A DNA stretch of 64,000 nucleotides from Puffinus mauretanicus (Eukaryota > Chordata > Aves > Procellariiformes > Procellariidae): assembly GCA_023333565.1 (NCBI GenBank), contig JAJKFH010003571.1, forward strand, positions 248,001 to 312,000, written 5' to 3'. The position numbers and the translations under genes were made by a program. Positions 13,698-27,219 of the stretch are shown here, piece by piece. Within the stretch, counting starts at the first letter, position 1. The number at the start of each line of letters is the position of its first letter. A model generated the notes under the pieces. That model was not told the origin of the DNA, did no database searches, and saw nothing but the letters and a program-made list of their open reading frames with translations.

Positions 13698-14528
13698 AGA
13701 ATCATAGAATAGTTTGGGTTGGAAGGGACCTTTAAAGGTCATCTAGTCCAACCCCCCTGACATGGGCAGGGACATCTTCAACTAGATCAGGTTGCTCAGA
13801 GCCCCGTCCAACCTGACCTTGAATGTTCCCAGGGATGAGGCATCTACCACCTCTCTGGGCAACCTGTGCCAGTGTTTCACCACCCTCATTGTAAAACATT
13901 TCTTCCTTATATCTAGTCTAAATGTACCCTCTTTCAGTTTAAAACCATTCCCCCTTGTCCTGTCACAACAGGCCCTACTAAAAAGTTTGCTGCTGTCTTT
14001 TAAGCCCCCTTCAAGTACTGAAAGGCTGCAATAAGGTCTCCCCAGAGCCTTCTCTTCTCCAGGCTGAACAACCCCAACTCTCTCAGCCTTTCTTCATAGC
14101 AGAGGTGTTCCATCCCCCTGCTGGAGGTCCAGATAGATGACATCGTTAGTCCTTCCCACGTATGTCCACTAATGTAGTCACTCCATCATAGAAGGCCACT
14201 AGGTTGGTCAGGCAGGACTTGCCCTTGGTGAAGCCATGCTGGCTGTCTCAAATCACCTCCTTGTCCTCCATGTGCTTTAGCATAGCTTCCAGGAGGATCT
14301 GTTCCATGATCTTCCCAGGCACAGAGGTGAGACTGACTGGCCTGTAGCTCCCCAGGTCTTCCTTGTTTCCCTTTTTAAAAATGGGGGTTATGTTTCCCCT
14401 TTTCCAGTCAGTGGGAACTTCACCAGACTGCCACAACTTCTCAAATACAATGGATAGTGGCTTAGCAACTTCATCCACCAGTTCTTTCAAGACCCGTGGA
14501 TGGATCTCATCGGGTCCCATGTGCACCT
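13698..14528 (-). mobile_element. CR1 retrotransposon, internally deleted, antisense
   Basis: Read on the minus strand, the left end is the CR1 3' terminus (plus strand 'agaatcatagaatagtttgg'). From 13698 to about 14122 it is the 3' region. From about 14125 to 14528 it is reverse-transcriptase coding sequence ([20 protein letters not shown], then [32 protein letters not shown]), with the frame broken by a stop and frameshifts after MEDKEVI. RT motifs expected after the DVIYLD region are absent, so the RT fragment is joined directly to the 3' region. The element is inactive and sense relative to NBAS transcription. Boundaries are accurate to roughly 10 bp. Confidence 0.9.
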
Positions 14529-14948
14529 CACAATAGATAATCATCAAGGTGTAACATTCACCTAGTGACATACTACTGATATGATATGCGCTCAGTGAAC
14601 AATATATACAAAACAGGTAACTCCAATAGAAACATTAAAAAATGCTTACAAGCTATTTTTATGAACGCAGTGCCAAAATCTATGCAGGTATAGATTTTAT
14701 AGATGCAAAGCAGCTGCTTAGTTAGTGTTCAAAACCTGAGGTTATACTACTATTCTTATTCAGCATTTCATATCAATGTTTTTTACTAACAAATTTCTGT
14801 TGGAATTGTAGCTCTGAGTAGTTGCATAGGTGGAAGACTGTAAACATCTAAATATGCTCTTCAAAAGCTTTATGCACAGAGCAGTTTAAAATTAAGTTAA
14901 AAATTATATTAAAAGCTCCTTAATGCACAGAACTCTTCCTCTGACAGT

Positions 14949-15098
14949 TGTTGAGGTTTAACCTGGCAGGCAGCTAAACACCACACAGCTGTTTGCTCAC
15001 TCCCTCCCCTGCCAGTGGGATGGGGGAGAGAATAGAAAAAAAAAAAAGTAAAATTCATGCGTTGAGATAAAGACAGTTTAATAGGTCAGCAAAGGAAG

Positions 15099-15172
<74 letters not shown>

Positions 15173-15544
15173 GATAACAGACTATACAAAATAAGTGATG
15201 GACAATGCAATTGCTTGCCATCTGCCAACTAATGCCCAGCCAGTTCCCGAGCAGCGGTGCCCCCCGCCCCGGCCAACTCCCCCCAGTTTATATACTGAGC
15301 ATGACGTTATATGGTATGGAATATCCCTTTGGCCAGTTTGGGTCAGCTGTCCTGGCTGTGCCCCCTCCCAGCTTCTCGCTGGCAGGGCATGAGAAGCTGA
15401 AAAGTCCTTGACTATGTAAGTGCTACTTAGCAACAACTAAAAAAATCAGTGTGTTATCAACACTATTCTCATACAAATCCAAAACACAGCACTATACCAG
15501 CTATTAGGAAGAAAATTAACTCTATCCTAGCCGAAACCAGGACA
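14949..15544 (-). mobile_element. Solo LTR of an endogenous retrovirus (copy 1), complete
   Basis: A 596-bp LTR that starts TGTCCTGGTTTCGGC and ends in CA when read on the minus strand. It is flanked by a perfect 5-bp target duplication, ACAGT (14944-14948 and 15545-15549). A TATA-like block (plus 'tttatatactgagc') and an expanded AAT repeat lie inside. There is no internal viral sequence and no second LTR, so it is a solo LTR left by recombination. Family members in this window are at 18682, 36262, 43938 and (old) 31150. Confidence 0.93.
15101..15172 (+). repeat. (AAT)n microsatellite inside the solo LTR
   Basis: About 24 uninterrupted AAT triplets. The related LTRs at 18682 and 43938 carry shorter ATT/AAT runs at the same place, so this is an expansion of an LTR-internal repeat and probably length-polymorphic. 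Confidence 0.97.
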
Positions 15545-16260
15545 ACAGTCTAGCAGCTATTCAACTGTGATTGTTTTCAAAACATATAGAGTTCAAGTAT
15601 ATATTCATAACTTGTTCACAGCTTAAAGCACCTGCATGCAGATGTTAATTAAAGGTATTTGTAAAAAGAAAAGACAGTACTACCCTATATCTTTCCTTTT
15701 TTTCTATTCTGGATAACTGAAAGGTGAGACAAAAGCATTCTAAATATCAGAACATGTGCAGTGAAGGCTTCAATACTTCCAAATGACTACAGGGGCAAAA
15801 TATTGTAATATACAGTAGCTTTAACTAAATTACTAAAAATAAAATACAGTTTATTACCTCTCTTTTTTGAACTATAGTTCATTACAAATTTTGATGCTTG
15901 GGCATACCCTAATAGATTGCTAGGGCAGGTTTACAGGAGATGAAAGGAAGAGATCAGACCTCCGCCTATGCTCTGATTTCATTCATTCCTGATTAACTTT
16001 AATATTAGCAGTTAATAAACAAAGGCTTATAGTTTCCATTAAAAGTTATCAATCCATTTATTTGAGCAACATTTCATTTAAGTGAAGTAGTTGAACAGAA
16101 AAGTCTCCAGTTGTGGCAGCACTACAGAGTAAATACCTAAAGCAACTGGTAATTTATCCCTTCTAAAGGTCAGCACTACTTTCAATTTACTTTCCTAATT
16201 TAAAGCTTAAAGTAATTCCATTTTAAAATAAAGAAAATAAACATAATAGACATTACTTAC

Positions 16261-16490
16261 TCTGCCAATCCTAGTATTGTTTCTCTCTTGTACTGTCCAT
16301 CTGCTGTAAACCTCTGCACATCCACTCCTTTGCCAAGTCCTTGCAGAATCTGAGCTTGAGTGAAATCCAGTAGTCGTTCATTGTAGTAATGCAGCTGATT
16401 TATCAAAGTTGCGATTTCTTCAGGCCAGTCTGTATAGCCATACTGAGTAACATGCTTTGTGACCATCCGAATCAGCTCTTTTGGATCAGC
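16261..16490 (-). CDS. NBAS: NBAS internal exon, 230 bp (10th)
   Basis: Begins at a codon boundary and encodes 76 codons plus two bases of a glutamate codon. The translation starts ADPKELIRMVTKHVTQYGY, passes TDWPEEIATLINQLHYYNER and LLDFTQAQILQGLGKGVDVQ, and ends YKRETILGLAE across the splice. Acceptor is TTTTCGCAG and donor GTAAGT. This is one of the most NBAS-like stretches of the window. The only Met-initiated ORF here starts inside the exon, so the exon start is set by the acceptor and by phase with the 34279-34416 exon. Confidence 0.96.
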
Positions 16491-18852
16491 CTGCGAAAAT
16501 AATTGAAAACAAACTAAAGGAAAAGCACTCTAAATACCTGTGAAAAATGTACCGTTTTGTAATTGATGCCTGTGTTCAGAACCGAAATATTTTTTCCATT
16601 TTTTAGAAGTTTTAAATGCAGCAGAATTCCAAATTTGCTATAAGAGCTATTCGCTATGACTTTAAAATTTGTCGTTTTGGGAAGTTTTAGACTGTTCCAT
16701 ACACTACAAAAATTTCACACAAACTTACCTAACCAAATTAATACTAACAAGTACTTCACTATGACTGAATTTATTTGGTTTTAAACCCCTCATTTTAATT
16801 AATGTTGAACCAGGCAAATGATTGGTAAAACACTTCAATAAATCAAAGAAAACTTATCAAATCTTTCCTCAATTACAAACACTACAGGTAAGTTTACTCT
16901 AAAACAGAGACTCTATCTCAAATATAAGAATGGAAGCAATATTGCGAACTGGGTTTTTTTTGTTACTGAATTTCTGATACACTTCTATTACACAAACTTG
17001 ATAGAAGGAATAGCTTAGCATTTTAAGTGTTGAACACTGATACTTTCAAAGAATGAGAAGTGTTGCAGGATCTGCAAATTACACACGAGGCATTGCCTAC
17101 ACCCTGAAACCTTCAAATAATTAAATATTGATCATCCATGGATTAGGACAACCTTTGTTTTCACAATACCTTCATCACAAATAAAACTTACTTTTCTGTG
17201 TTAGAAATTATGCATCAAGTGCATATTTAATCAACCACTAACTTCTGTAGTCAAAAACCCACAGAGCAAAGCAACAATTTAGAACATGAAACAAATATAG
17301 TCTGCGTGTTTGAAATGAAAAAAGGAAGGCGTGTACTGTAGAGAGTTCCCAATTATCTCAGGATTTGGACAGTGGCTAGGCACCTACACCTGAGCATAGC
17401 TGTGTGCAATATGTAATCACTCAGCACACTCAATACCTTGATTTCTCTCTTCCATGAAAAACGAGGCCACCAGCAGCACAATACCCACAAGGAAGCACTG
17501 TAACTTCTGTGTAGCACCCACTGAGGAAGGAGCGCTGCCAAAAGCCATCAAAAAATACCTGGGGATGCCAACTGTAATTGAAATATTTTCTAAAACATCT
17601 GATTTACCTGCTGTTATCTCAAGAATGTTGAGTGTACTGGACAAATATACTTTGTTTTTATTACAAAATGATTCTGCTAAATTAGAAGGTAAACTTATGA
17701 ACATTAACTAGAGTGCACAGCAGGGTAAAACATGCACCAAATCTTTGAACCTTGAGGCATGCCTGAATTTTTCTATGACTTGCTAGTCATTCTAAATGTA
17801 TTTTTTTTTCTTTTTTTTCTTTTCAAGTCTTAGCTGACAGGCTGCTCACCAAGTCATATGAAATGCTACAGGGCATCCTTTTTCCTCTCCACATTATATT
17901 TTTCTGAAGTCCTTTAAACACTGAAAACTCATTGATTTTATAAACAACATTAGTAGTTCTTTCAAGGTTGCTTAGGAGATTGGTAACAGAATAATAAAAC
18001 CCCAGAAAAGAGATAGGAAAGCAGAGCAGTGCCTCTACAAGACAATTATATCAGCTAGAAACCAATCCACTGCTTATTATGTACCCTGGTATCTCATTTT
18101 AGGTGATACACTAGAATGTGAGCATGGAGACAGGGAAAGACAGAGCAAGAGGAGGAAACCTGTTTAACATAATTGCCTAAATCTTCTGTACAGTCCACTG
18201 AGAAAGATAGGTCCCTCTGACAACCTATGAGGGTAAATTTGCTCTCTTTTGCTAGGTTTCCCCTCTCTCTGTTAAGAAGGGTAGAATCCAATGTCAGCAC
18301 TCTTCTTCCAGTGCACAGCCCACTGGATTATTCATAAAGTATGCAAAGACAATCTTGAAAGTATTTTCAAACAAATACACCAGAACTCTTCCTTGAGAAA
18401 TGGCTTCTGAAGATGAAAAGATAACATTTTTAATAAGTTTCCTGAATTGCACATAATTTTTCACCTTGAGGTAGAACTAAACTTGAGTATTTACAAAAAT
18501 AACTTAAAATAATACTAAGACAGGTATTAAATTAAATAATTTAATAATTAAAACAATTTTATTTTTGGTCCACCCTTATCTTCAATACATTGGCCAATCA
18601 TTGTCTTCAAATGTGAAATTCCTTTTTTTAAAAAAAATTAAAAACTGCCACTTTACTTCCAAACATAACGTTCTGACCAAGTGTCCTGGTTTCGGCTGGG
18701 ATAGAGATAAATTTCTTCCTAGTGCTGTGTTTGGATTTAGTACGAGAAGAATGTTGATAACACACTGATGTTCTCAGTTGTTGCTAAGTGCCCTCCTAGT
18801 CAAGGACTCTTCAGAGGCTGGGAGGGAGCACAGCCAGGACGGCTAGCCCATG

Positions 18853-18860
18853 TGACGTCA
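18853..18860 (+). promoter_or_regulatory. CRE-like octamer in LTR copy 2
   Basis: TGACGTCA is a full palindromic cAMP-response-element site, followed within about 10 bp by a TATA-like element. The same octamer is intact at 44236-44243 in copy 4, but mutated in copies 1 (tgacgtta) and 3 (tgacgcca). Its position suggests it belongs to the LTR core promoter; activity is inferred only. Confidence 0.65.
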
Positions 18861-18892
18861 TGCTCAGTATATGAATGGTAGGCGTGTCCAGG

Positions 18893-18910
18893 AAGTAGCG
18901 ATCGCTACTT
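18893..18910. repeat. 18-bp perfect palindrome in LTR copy 2
   Basis: AAGTAGCGATCGCTACTT reads identically on both strands. It lies about 25-40 bp downstream of the TATA-like box, that is, near where transcription would start. The identical palindrome occurs in LTR copy 4 at 44185-44202. Confidence 0.9.
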
Positions 18911-21072
18911 GGTTATCAGTCAGTGCGGGTGGTGAGCAATTGCATTGTGCATCACTCATTTTGTATATTCTATCATCATCATCATTATTATAATTATTAT
19001 TATTATTTTCCCTTCCTTTTCTGTTCTATTAAACTGTCTTTATCTCAACCCGTGAATCTTCTCACTCCTACCCTTCTGATTCTCTCCCTGTCCCACTGAG
19101 GTGGGGGGAGTGAGCGAGCGGCTCTGTGGTGTTTGGCTGCCTGCTGGGTTAAACCACGACACCAAGTTGTCACCCTCTCAAATGACATCTATCACTAGTG
19201 CCAACCTTTATTTCCTATTTGTTACCTTCCCTAAGAGCACCTGTGTGCAATCTTCCATGCTGCCTGTTCATGCTTCGAAGGAACACTTTAAGGCTATTTA
19301 ATCAGTTTAATCATTTTCCTGCTAACACTTTTGCCAAATAATATCTACAAAGATGTAATAAGTCTGCAGTTCTGCCAGGACTACTCTCTATCAAATTAGT
19401 CAGTACTGTTTCACTGTTTTTCTTATCTGAACCTCTTCTATCTCTTGTTTCAATACCAGGTCGTAATAAAAATAAAATAAAAAAACCTGGATTAAGGACC
19501 ACTATGTGATACAGTAGTACCACAACAAATAACAACGATGACAAACTGTTACAAGGAGGGAAAGAGAAGGAAATGGAAGGTAATCTGATGTACATGTTGT
19601 TTAAAGGATCAATACAATCCTTGAATGTACATATGAGGAACGAGAAACAAAAAAATTAGAGAAATCCCACAGCCAGCTTCATGCAAGAACCTATACTGAT
19701 ATCTGATGCGAGACTTCCTATGGTTTTTTAATCTATAAAAAACAATCTTTCCCAAGTTACTGTTGTTTGCAAAACTCATCTACTGGAAACACACACAGTT
19801 TTCCTTCTCTCAGATTTGTCATTCTTTTACAGATTTAAAAAGTTTTCTTAAATAACAATGTTGTTTGCACAGTATTTATTAGGCATTCAACACAAGCTCA
19901 AGGAGAAAATATAAAGACCTAAACTATTTGGTATCAAGCTGCATAGAACTTGTATTTCGTAATTTTAAGTATTAATTCTTTCACATCTTCACATTTTCAA
20001 TAATATATCTTTTTTAAAAGATAAGCACAAATATTTCTACATCCATTAGATACCCAGTTCAATTAGACATGATGACTGTTCTAACAAACACTAATATGGA
20101 AAGATCGTTATAACTGTATTGCCAGCATTCAAAAAAGTCTTAACAGTTTTTAATTTAAAAGAACATAATAACTAGCTAGTAATAGTAGCTAGCCATAAAG
20201 GAAATTAGCAAAATCGCTAAAGGCTGACTCTTACTGCAGCATTCATAGGGTTTACAAATTCTTTGACTTTCTTAAAATTATAACAGGCACTTAAAAAAAA
20301 AAAATCTCTACAGCAATTTGTGTAAATAGAAATGAAGTTTGACAGGTAAGACAGATAAGAAGTCATATTCAACTTGTTCTCTTTCTTATGTTATCTGTCA
20401 AAAAAACAAACAAACAAACAACAAACCTCTACTACACTGTTATCTCTGTTGGCTTTTCAGAGTCTTTCAGATACTTAGAAATTGTGCCTAGGTATCCCAA
20501 CTCCCTGCTTTGCCAGGTTTATCTTCTCCAGTACTTCTAGACAGACGTTTGAACAACACAGCTTCCCCTCCCTGATCATTTAGGAAGGGTATTTTACATA
20601 CGAACACAGCAGCAACAGGGTAAGTTTCCAGAGAAGCCACAAGAGGTGACCCGAATGTATTACACCCTTAACTTGTGAGCCTCCCTAGCATTGCCAAGGG
20701 AAATCTCTTGTGAACTACCCGCCAATACGCTTTACTCGTCTATTGGACTAGCGCTATGTTTTGTGCTGTTACAGTGTTGTCTTGACAATAGTGAAACAAT
20801 CTGGCATAGGTTTTGCTTGGGAATTTAAAAAAAAAAAAAAAAAAGGAGAGAAAAGAAAAAAGCACCCATCTAAAAGCACCACTAATTTAATTAATTTCAT
20901 GCTATTACATGTGATTTACTCAGCACAGATCAGGACAAGTTACTGTCAATATTGCAACACCAGCCATTACCAGTAAGCCTCAGCTGGGGATCAGGGTCCA
21001 CATGACTAGATGTTTTAAAGCAGTATTTCTCTTTGACCATCCTCTGGGAGTTGCACCTGTGAAGCCCTTCAG

Positions 21073-21114
21073 AATCTGTATATCAGATAATCTGTATATC
21101 AGATAATCTGTGTA
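21073..21114. repeat. 16-bp tandem repeat, about 2.6 copies
   Basis: Unit AATCTGTATATCAGAT repeated twice exactly with a third partial copy. An imperfect echo of the preceding 'agcccttcagaat' follows at about 21126. It is a simple local duplication. Confidence 0.8.
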
Positions 21115-24100
21115 CCTATATATAGCCCTTCAGAATATGGATACCCTGTGATATTATAAAAGCAACACTGGTTTTAAAAAGAGATGAGGTTTTGATTTTG
21201 GAATTTCTTCACCCTGATACCCAAATCTTCAATTTGACTTTGTTTCCCCCTGGCAAATTGCTATTTCTTTTTTCTTTCAAATCTCTTTAAAGTACTTTAT
21301 TCAGCCATACACATCAGTCACATGAGTCAGTTTTTCTTCTGTTCCTCTTCTGCTCAGTAAGTGGCAACAATTTTACAGCTATGGTAAGAGATAAATACTA
21401 AAAAGCTCTAATGCAAACACATCATTGAAATAATATTAGATCATTGTAAGGCTATTTAGCTTGTTTACTTATTTTAAGACCAAGAATATTTCAGAATGTT
21501 CTAAAAAGGAATATTATTCTTGTTTTGTTTTTAATGTAAATGATCTTCAGACTGTAATACAGAAATGTCTAGGAACACTGATGAGAAAAGCTGCTCAGAT
21601 CATTGAGGATAATCTACTCATAATCACCGCAAACACATAACCGATGTTGTGGACCTTTCTGGATTAAAGTTGCAAAATATTCCCACCACATTTTGAACTG
21701 TAATCTTTTGGTAATGGTCAAAAGCTGCAGCCGCAGTCAGCCACAGGAATCTGAATGGGAAGGCAAGAGGACACGTCAGTTGTGCCCAGATCCTTGTAAC
21801 ACTAGATTTGTTCTAAACCATTTTAAATGATCATAAGAAAGAGATCACGCTACAGAGGAAGACACATACACCAAGCAAAACCCTAGCGGTTAGCAAAACT
21901 AGGAGATGACAGCACATGAGCAAAGCAAGAGACACCAGGGAGCAGGGTGTAAAATTCCTGCTGCAGACACAGCTGCACTTTGATCACTATCCTGTCTCTA
22001 GTTGTTGCCTAACTCCAATGCTTCTAGGGAAAGCAAACTACACCTCTGGAAAGCACTTATATTTCGGGGGAAAGAGGAGAGCTCTCCCTAACCCTTGCAG
22101 CAACTGCCACAATCCCTGTAGCAAAAGATTCAATGTGCTATAAATTTGATGGAAGGGGAAGCGAGAAAAAAAGAAAAAAAAGAATGAAGAGAAGCACGTA
22201 TAAGCTACACTCTTCCTCATGCACCAAGGAGGAAAAAAGATTTACAGGAAAGAAATAGTTCACTCAGGAAGTAAAATCCTGAACATGCCTGTTCTCTCAA
22301 GACGTAAAATCCATCTCTCCATAGGACAGCTTTTCATTAATTAAATCAATGACATTTGTCCTCAACTGAATCTGTTGTCGTGCTGTGAGTCAAGAGTACA
22401 TTAAATTGGACACAGCACCATATGAATTTGGGGTGGCCTACCTTTCAGATCACAGCTGTCTCACGTCTGATCTGCTCAAAGCAAAAGATAAAGTGTATGG
22501 CTGAGATGGAAGACCAGAACATCTCAGAAATAAAACCTGTCACATCACTCAAGTGCAAGGATACCTCAACTTTCTTTGTCCCCTAATGCTGCAGCTATGT
22601 ATATTGTTGGGTGACAACACTGATTTGTTCAGGATCAGCTTTCACAACCAATTTTTAAATGGATACAGGAAGCAGCAAATCCCATCACCCACCAGTGAAA
22701 TGACACCAAGTCAACATATAAGGATACCTACTAGAATACCTTTTGTAAGTTACAAGATGCATCAGAATAAAGTTGCACAAACTAACAAAAAAATGAAGTA
22801 GAGATGAGCTGAGCAACAAATCTTCAATTATCAAGCCTATATGTCTTATACATTCAGACAATATTAAAACAATTTTCTATTTCAGATTTATAATCTTAAA
22901 TGATCCATCAGAAGTTTTTGTAACGTACTCTAATGTCTCAGGTATATTTAAGTATAATGATTTTAAAGCCTGTTCATACTCCTAAAAAATGCTTGTCACC
23001 ACAGTACTGTACATGGGTGATGCAAACAAGCAATTTCATGCTGTACTCTCAAAAATGTAGATCTGGATTTTGCAGATCCAGGAACGCAGCTGTGGACTCC
23101 AATTCCTTAGCTTCCTTTCTCACTTTCACCAAATTTCATCCAGATTTCTCTTTTTTCCAAGAACTGAAACTGGATGTTTTAAAACTTAATTCCAGATGAA
23201 TGGCTATATAAAACAAATGCTCCTGGATCACAGTTTAAAAGCCAGTACCATTAGGTCTCACTTAAAGTGGGTGAGTTTAAAACACACCCAAACTTATACA
23301 TTATACAGATACAACATGTTACACAAAATGCAGATTACACAGGTGACTGAGGGCTTCACAGTCCTAGTTCGCTTAGGGGTTTAAGGCTATTACTAACTTA
23401 AAAGGGTTATTTGAATTTCCGGGGAAATTAGTGAAAATAAAACACGTACATTTGCAGTGAAATTAGAATAAACTAATTCATGACAAAAAAAACCAGCCAA
23501 AACCAGAAGAGTTGGTGAATTACGAGAGGAACACGAAAACACAGGTGAACAGTTTGTAAATAAGCCCTAACAATTTCAACGGAATTGGAACAAATCAATT
23601 TTATTTCCAAAGTCCTGCTTTCATGCACTATCAGGCAATAAGGACCTACGATAACAATTCAAACTGCAAACATATGATCATAAATGACATTTCATGCAAA
23701 TAGAAATATGTTGGGAGTACAAAATCTACAAAAGGCTGGAAAATTATAATATTTCAAAACTGGAGTCTAAAAAAACCAAACTATCTCTTTGTGTTGTGTT
23801 TTTTTTTGTTTGTTTTTTGTTTTTAGATAGAAGGAATATTATATGTTTTGAATAAGCAATGCTGAAACGTAATGGTTGAAAACTGAAACACTTGGATAGG
23901 AAAGCAGCATACTCTGCTGCTGCTTCAAAATCACTATGTTGGGAAACTAACTGGATCTTATAAGGACAAAAGGTTGCCCAAGATGCTGGTATGATTAATG
24001 ATTAAAGATGTGATGTAAGTGGAATCCCAGGAATACTTTCTGCCAACAAAGCCCCCAGAACAGACTGAATAAGGAAGGATTGACAGTTAAGCTGTTAATT

Positions 24101-26357
24101 TTGAATTATGAATCAGATGTTGCTAGCACACAATCTTAAAATAATATTACCTGTTGTTTTTATTTCTGTTTCAGAAATTACATTAAAGATAATATTAGAA
24201 TTGGGCTATGCAGTGTACTGCACCTGTTATACAAAACCATGTTCTGCAGGATTTTTTAACTCTATCTACAGAGGTACCACAAACACTGGCTAGAATTATC
24301 AGAATACTCCAAACTGGGAAGAAAATGCAGTTAACAAATTTGATTTCACCTATACATTTTGTTTTAATGTCAAACAGCCACCCATCACAAAATTAAATCA
24401 TAAAGTTAACCAGGATACCTGCAGTATTTGTAGACTACTGAATGTTAGTATCTGCATATTTTAGAAATTGCCTTGAATTTGTACTGAAGATATTTAAAGG
24501 TAAATTCCTAGCAGACAAAACTTGGTTACAAAAGTAACACATGATCTTTTAATAGCCAGCAGCAGAAGAAACAATGACAACAAAGTGACTTCAAGCCCAA
24601 ACAAAACCACCAGGTGTAAGTTAAATCAACACAGTTTCCAATACAGAAGCCAGTACTGCTGCAGGAGAAAAAAAAAAGGCAAGAGGCTGCGGTTAAGTAA
24701 TAAAACATAATAATTTGAAAAGTTGTCCAGGTAGTTGTTTCCACAGTTATGTTAAATGACTTGTGTCTGAAGAGCTGAACAAATTGCTCTCGTGCTCTGT
24801 TTTAAATGCTTTTTTGCTTTGTTTTTAATCAGCTCTTCCAGCAAGAGTGAGGAATAATTTGTCCCAAGAGAAAATATTTTGATAGTTTCTCTTGTACCTT
24901 GTGTGCTTTTACAGACTCTCTCTTATTAGGTAAGATATTGAAAAGTCAGATTTAGGTAGAAAAATCTCATCTCATCATTTCTCCTGAAAGCTGTTTTAGT
25001 GGAACTAATACATGATATATAAAAGGTTAAAATGTCAACTGAAAGGACACCTCTGAAAATAGAAAATTACTACATAATTTTGAGTAAAGTGCCTACTAAA
25101 TTCATAGTACATAATTCATTTCCTATTTGCAGTCAGTAAATAATGTCACAGTTTAGGTAATTATCCTAACCTTCTGTTCATCTCCCTTTTCTCTAAAAAA
25201 ATGATTGTGTTTTGTTTTTGAATAAATTATGTTAATGATTATTCTTTTAGAATGTGTCTTTAATCTTGATCTATATGGCAGCAGCTGTAGTCATATACAG
25301 ACTTTGGGACAAGCATACATTTCTACTGTAAAACTTCAGTACAATATGTTTTAGTTTCCTAAGTAAAATACAGTATCCCTTTAATTTGTACAGTTACTTG
25401 ACTGGATACATGCAAATATTTCCATATGTTATTAATTTAAAGCTTGAAAACTAAATAGTCTATGAGCTACATGACAAAAAAAAACCCACCTAATTTTCTC
25501 TTCCCTGATAGTTACTAAAATGCCAGAAGTCAAATATTTTTTCATCCTAATCCCGGGGCACTGCTACCACTTCTGAGTAGAAGCCCGAGTTTCTCAGTGA
25601 CCACCTTCTCCTATTGTGATACATATTTTCATGAATAGCTGCTTAGCCTAAATTTATTCAGGCCAATCTAGCATTTGTCCTCAACTCTTCAAGATGGAAA
25701 AAAGAAAAAACAAACAAAAAAAAAAACCCAACCAAAAAAACCCACCAAAAACCAAAGAGATGGAGGAGCCAGCTATCTCACTTGATGGGAATTCAGCATT
25801 ATCTGAAAAGTTACCTATATTGCCAACCCAGATGAATAAAGTTTTGCTAAAATATTTTGTGTTCTAAGATGAAATATGTTATAGAAAATTTCAATCAGGC
25901 TGCTTGCAAAATTAGTGATGTTCACTGACTGGAGAAAATAGTTACAGAAGCACAGAAAAGGAAAGTAAAAGAAAGATAAAGCCAATTGACTAGGGGAAGA
26001 CTGCTTCAAAAAGTTGGCGGTCACCTTTATACTGTTTCCCAGAGAGGAACAAAACCCTCGGCAAGAAGGAAAGCGTTAGTACTTATCCCAGCTACCTCCC
26101 TTGCATGAAAACCCACACATATGTCTCCAGAGAAACACTGGCAAGCTAGACCTCAAACCTCTGCTGAAATGAAAGGCTGGTTTGAAGATCCTTTTTTCTA
26201 AAGAGGTATTTCTGAACAGCTGGCTCAAGAACAACACTTGCTCTGCTTTCAGAAGTAGATTTAATAGAATAGCTTATATAACCCTTGAGAAATAAAAAAA
26301 AGCAACACTGTAACCATGTCTTTTTCTTAAGCACAATTTATCTTGAAGAAAAAAAAA

Positions 26358-26377
26358 TGGGGGGGGAGGGAAGGGGA
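26358..26377 (+). repeat. Short G-rich run
   Basis: Runs of eight, three, four and two G separated by single or double A directly after a poly-A stretch. This could fold as a G-quadruplex on the plus strand. Nothing else marks it as functional. Confidence 0.55.
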
Positions 26378-27219
26378 GGAACAAAAACAACTATTTAACA
26401 ATAGCTGTTTTCTGAGTAACCTAAATATTATTTGGTCCCAACTAAGAAAAATGCTTTATAGTGTTGTGTGCTTAACAAAGAAGTATGAGGATCTGGCTTA
26501 TCTACATCAAACACACCTGAACCAAAGGAACATAGTTGTCACAATCTGACTGCAGTGTCACTGATTGCTGGATTACTAATTCAGGGATCACACTGGAAGA
26601 TGTTCAAAAATGTCCACAATGACTGCTAGTTCAGGAGAGCTTACTTGAGTTTCAAGCCTTTGAACACAGTAGCGTTAGTGATTTCTCAGTTTTTGTAGCT
26701 TAGATATTCATTCATTTAAAAAAAAGTGAGTTTATTTATTGAGATATCACTGAAGAATAAGTAAATCAATGAGGAAAACACAAAATGTGATAGGCCAAAG
26801 AGGAAACTAAAAGGGTTAAAAAAGTAACTGGAAAGTGTCTTATAAAGAACGGTAAAGTTGATAGCAAAAAGTTCTGAAAAGTCACTCAATATCAGGAAGC
26901 CAGCTAGAGAAGTGGTAGGATCACTTGGTTACACAGTGTGAAAGGGACACTCATTGGTAAGTCCGAGGCAGAGGAAATCAATGAGATCGTTGTGTCAGCC
27001 CTCATTGCTGAAGATGTGGGGGAGAGAGCTCAGAAGAGCTAGATGCATTAGAAGAAAACACCTGGAAAGCGTCAGGGAAATTAGGGAAGTTATGTGCTTG
27101 CACACCACCATGACGAGACAGTTTTCACCCCTCAGTTCTCAAGGAACACAAACATGAAATTACGATAAATGGCAGGCTAAGGTGCATAAACGGACATTGT
27201 AAAAATCCACTGTACCAGA

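Larger units (their letters stand above)
8461..16260 (-). other. NBAS intron, 7800 bp, repeat-bearing
   Basis: Contains three CR1 pieces (about 11.0, 13.0 and 13.7-14.5 kb) and a solo LTR at 14949-15544, each listed separately. The remainder is AT-rich sequence in which I recognise nothing, apart from a G/T-rich run near 9200-9250 and a 24-bp direct duplication at 12003-12050. Confidence 0.8.
18682..19161 (+). mobile_element. Solo LTR of an endogenous retrovirus (copy 2), complete
   Basis: A 480-bp LTR from TGTCCTGGTTTCGGCTGGG to GGTTAAACCACGACA. It is bounded by a perfect 5-bp target duplication, CCAAG (18677-18681 and 19162-19166). It carries a perfect CRE-like TGACGTCA at 18853-18860, a TATA-like 'agtatatgaa' about 10 bp further on, an 18-bp palindrome at 18893-18910 and an ATTAAA poly(A)-type signal at 19028-19033. 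It is antisense to NBAS. No viral coding sequence remains. Confidence 0.94.

Noticed and set aside
14248..14571. 107-codon RT-like ORF as a possible active gene
   Set aside because: It is a truncated CR1 RT piece lacking the catalytic motifs, and its first 12-14 codons are non-CR1 flank.
17417..17711. Overlapping open frames on both strands (95 and 85 codons)
   Set aside because: Tempting as a retrocopy, but I recognise neither product, there is no poly-A tail or duplication, and they do not fit NBAS.
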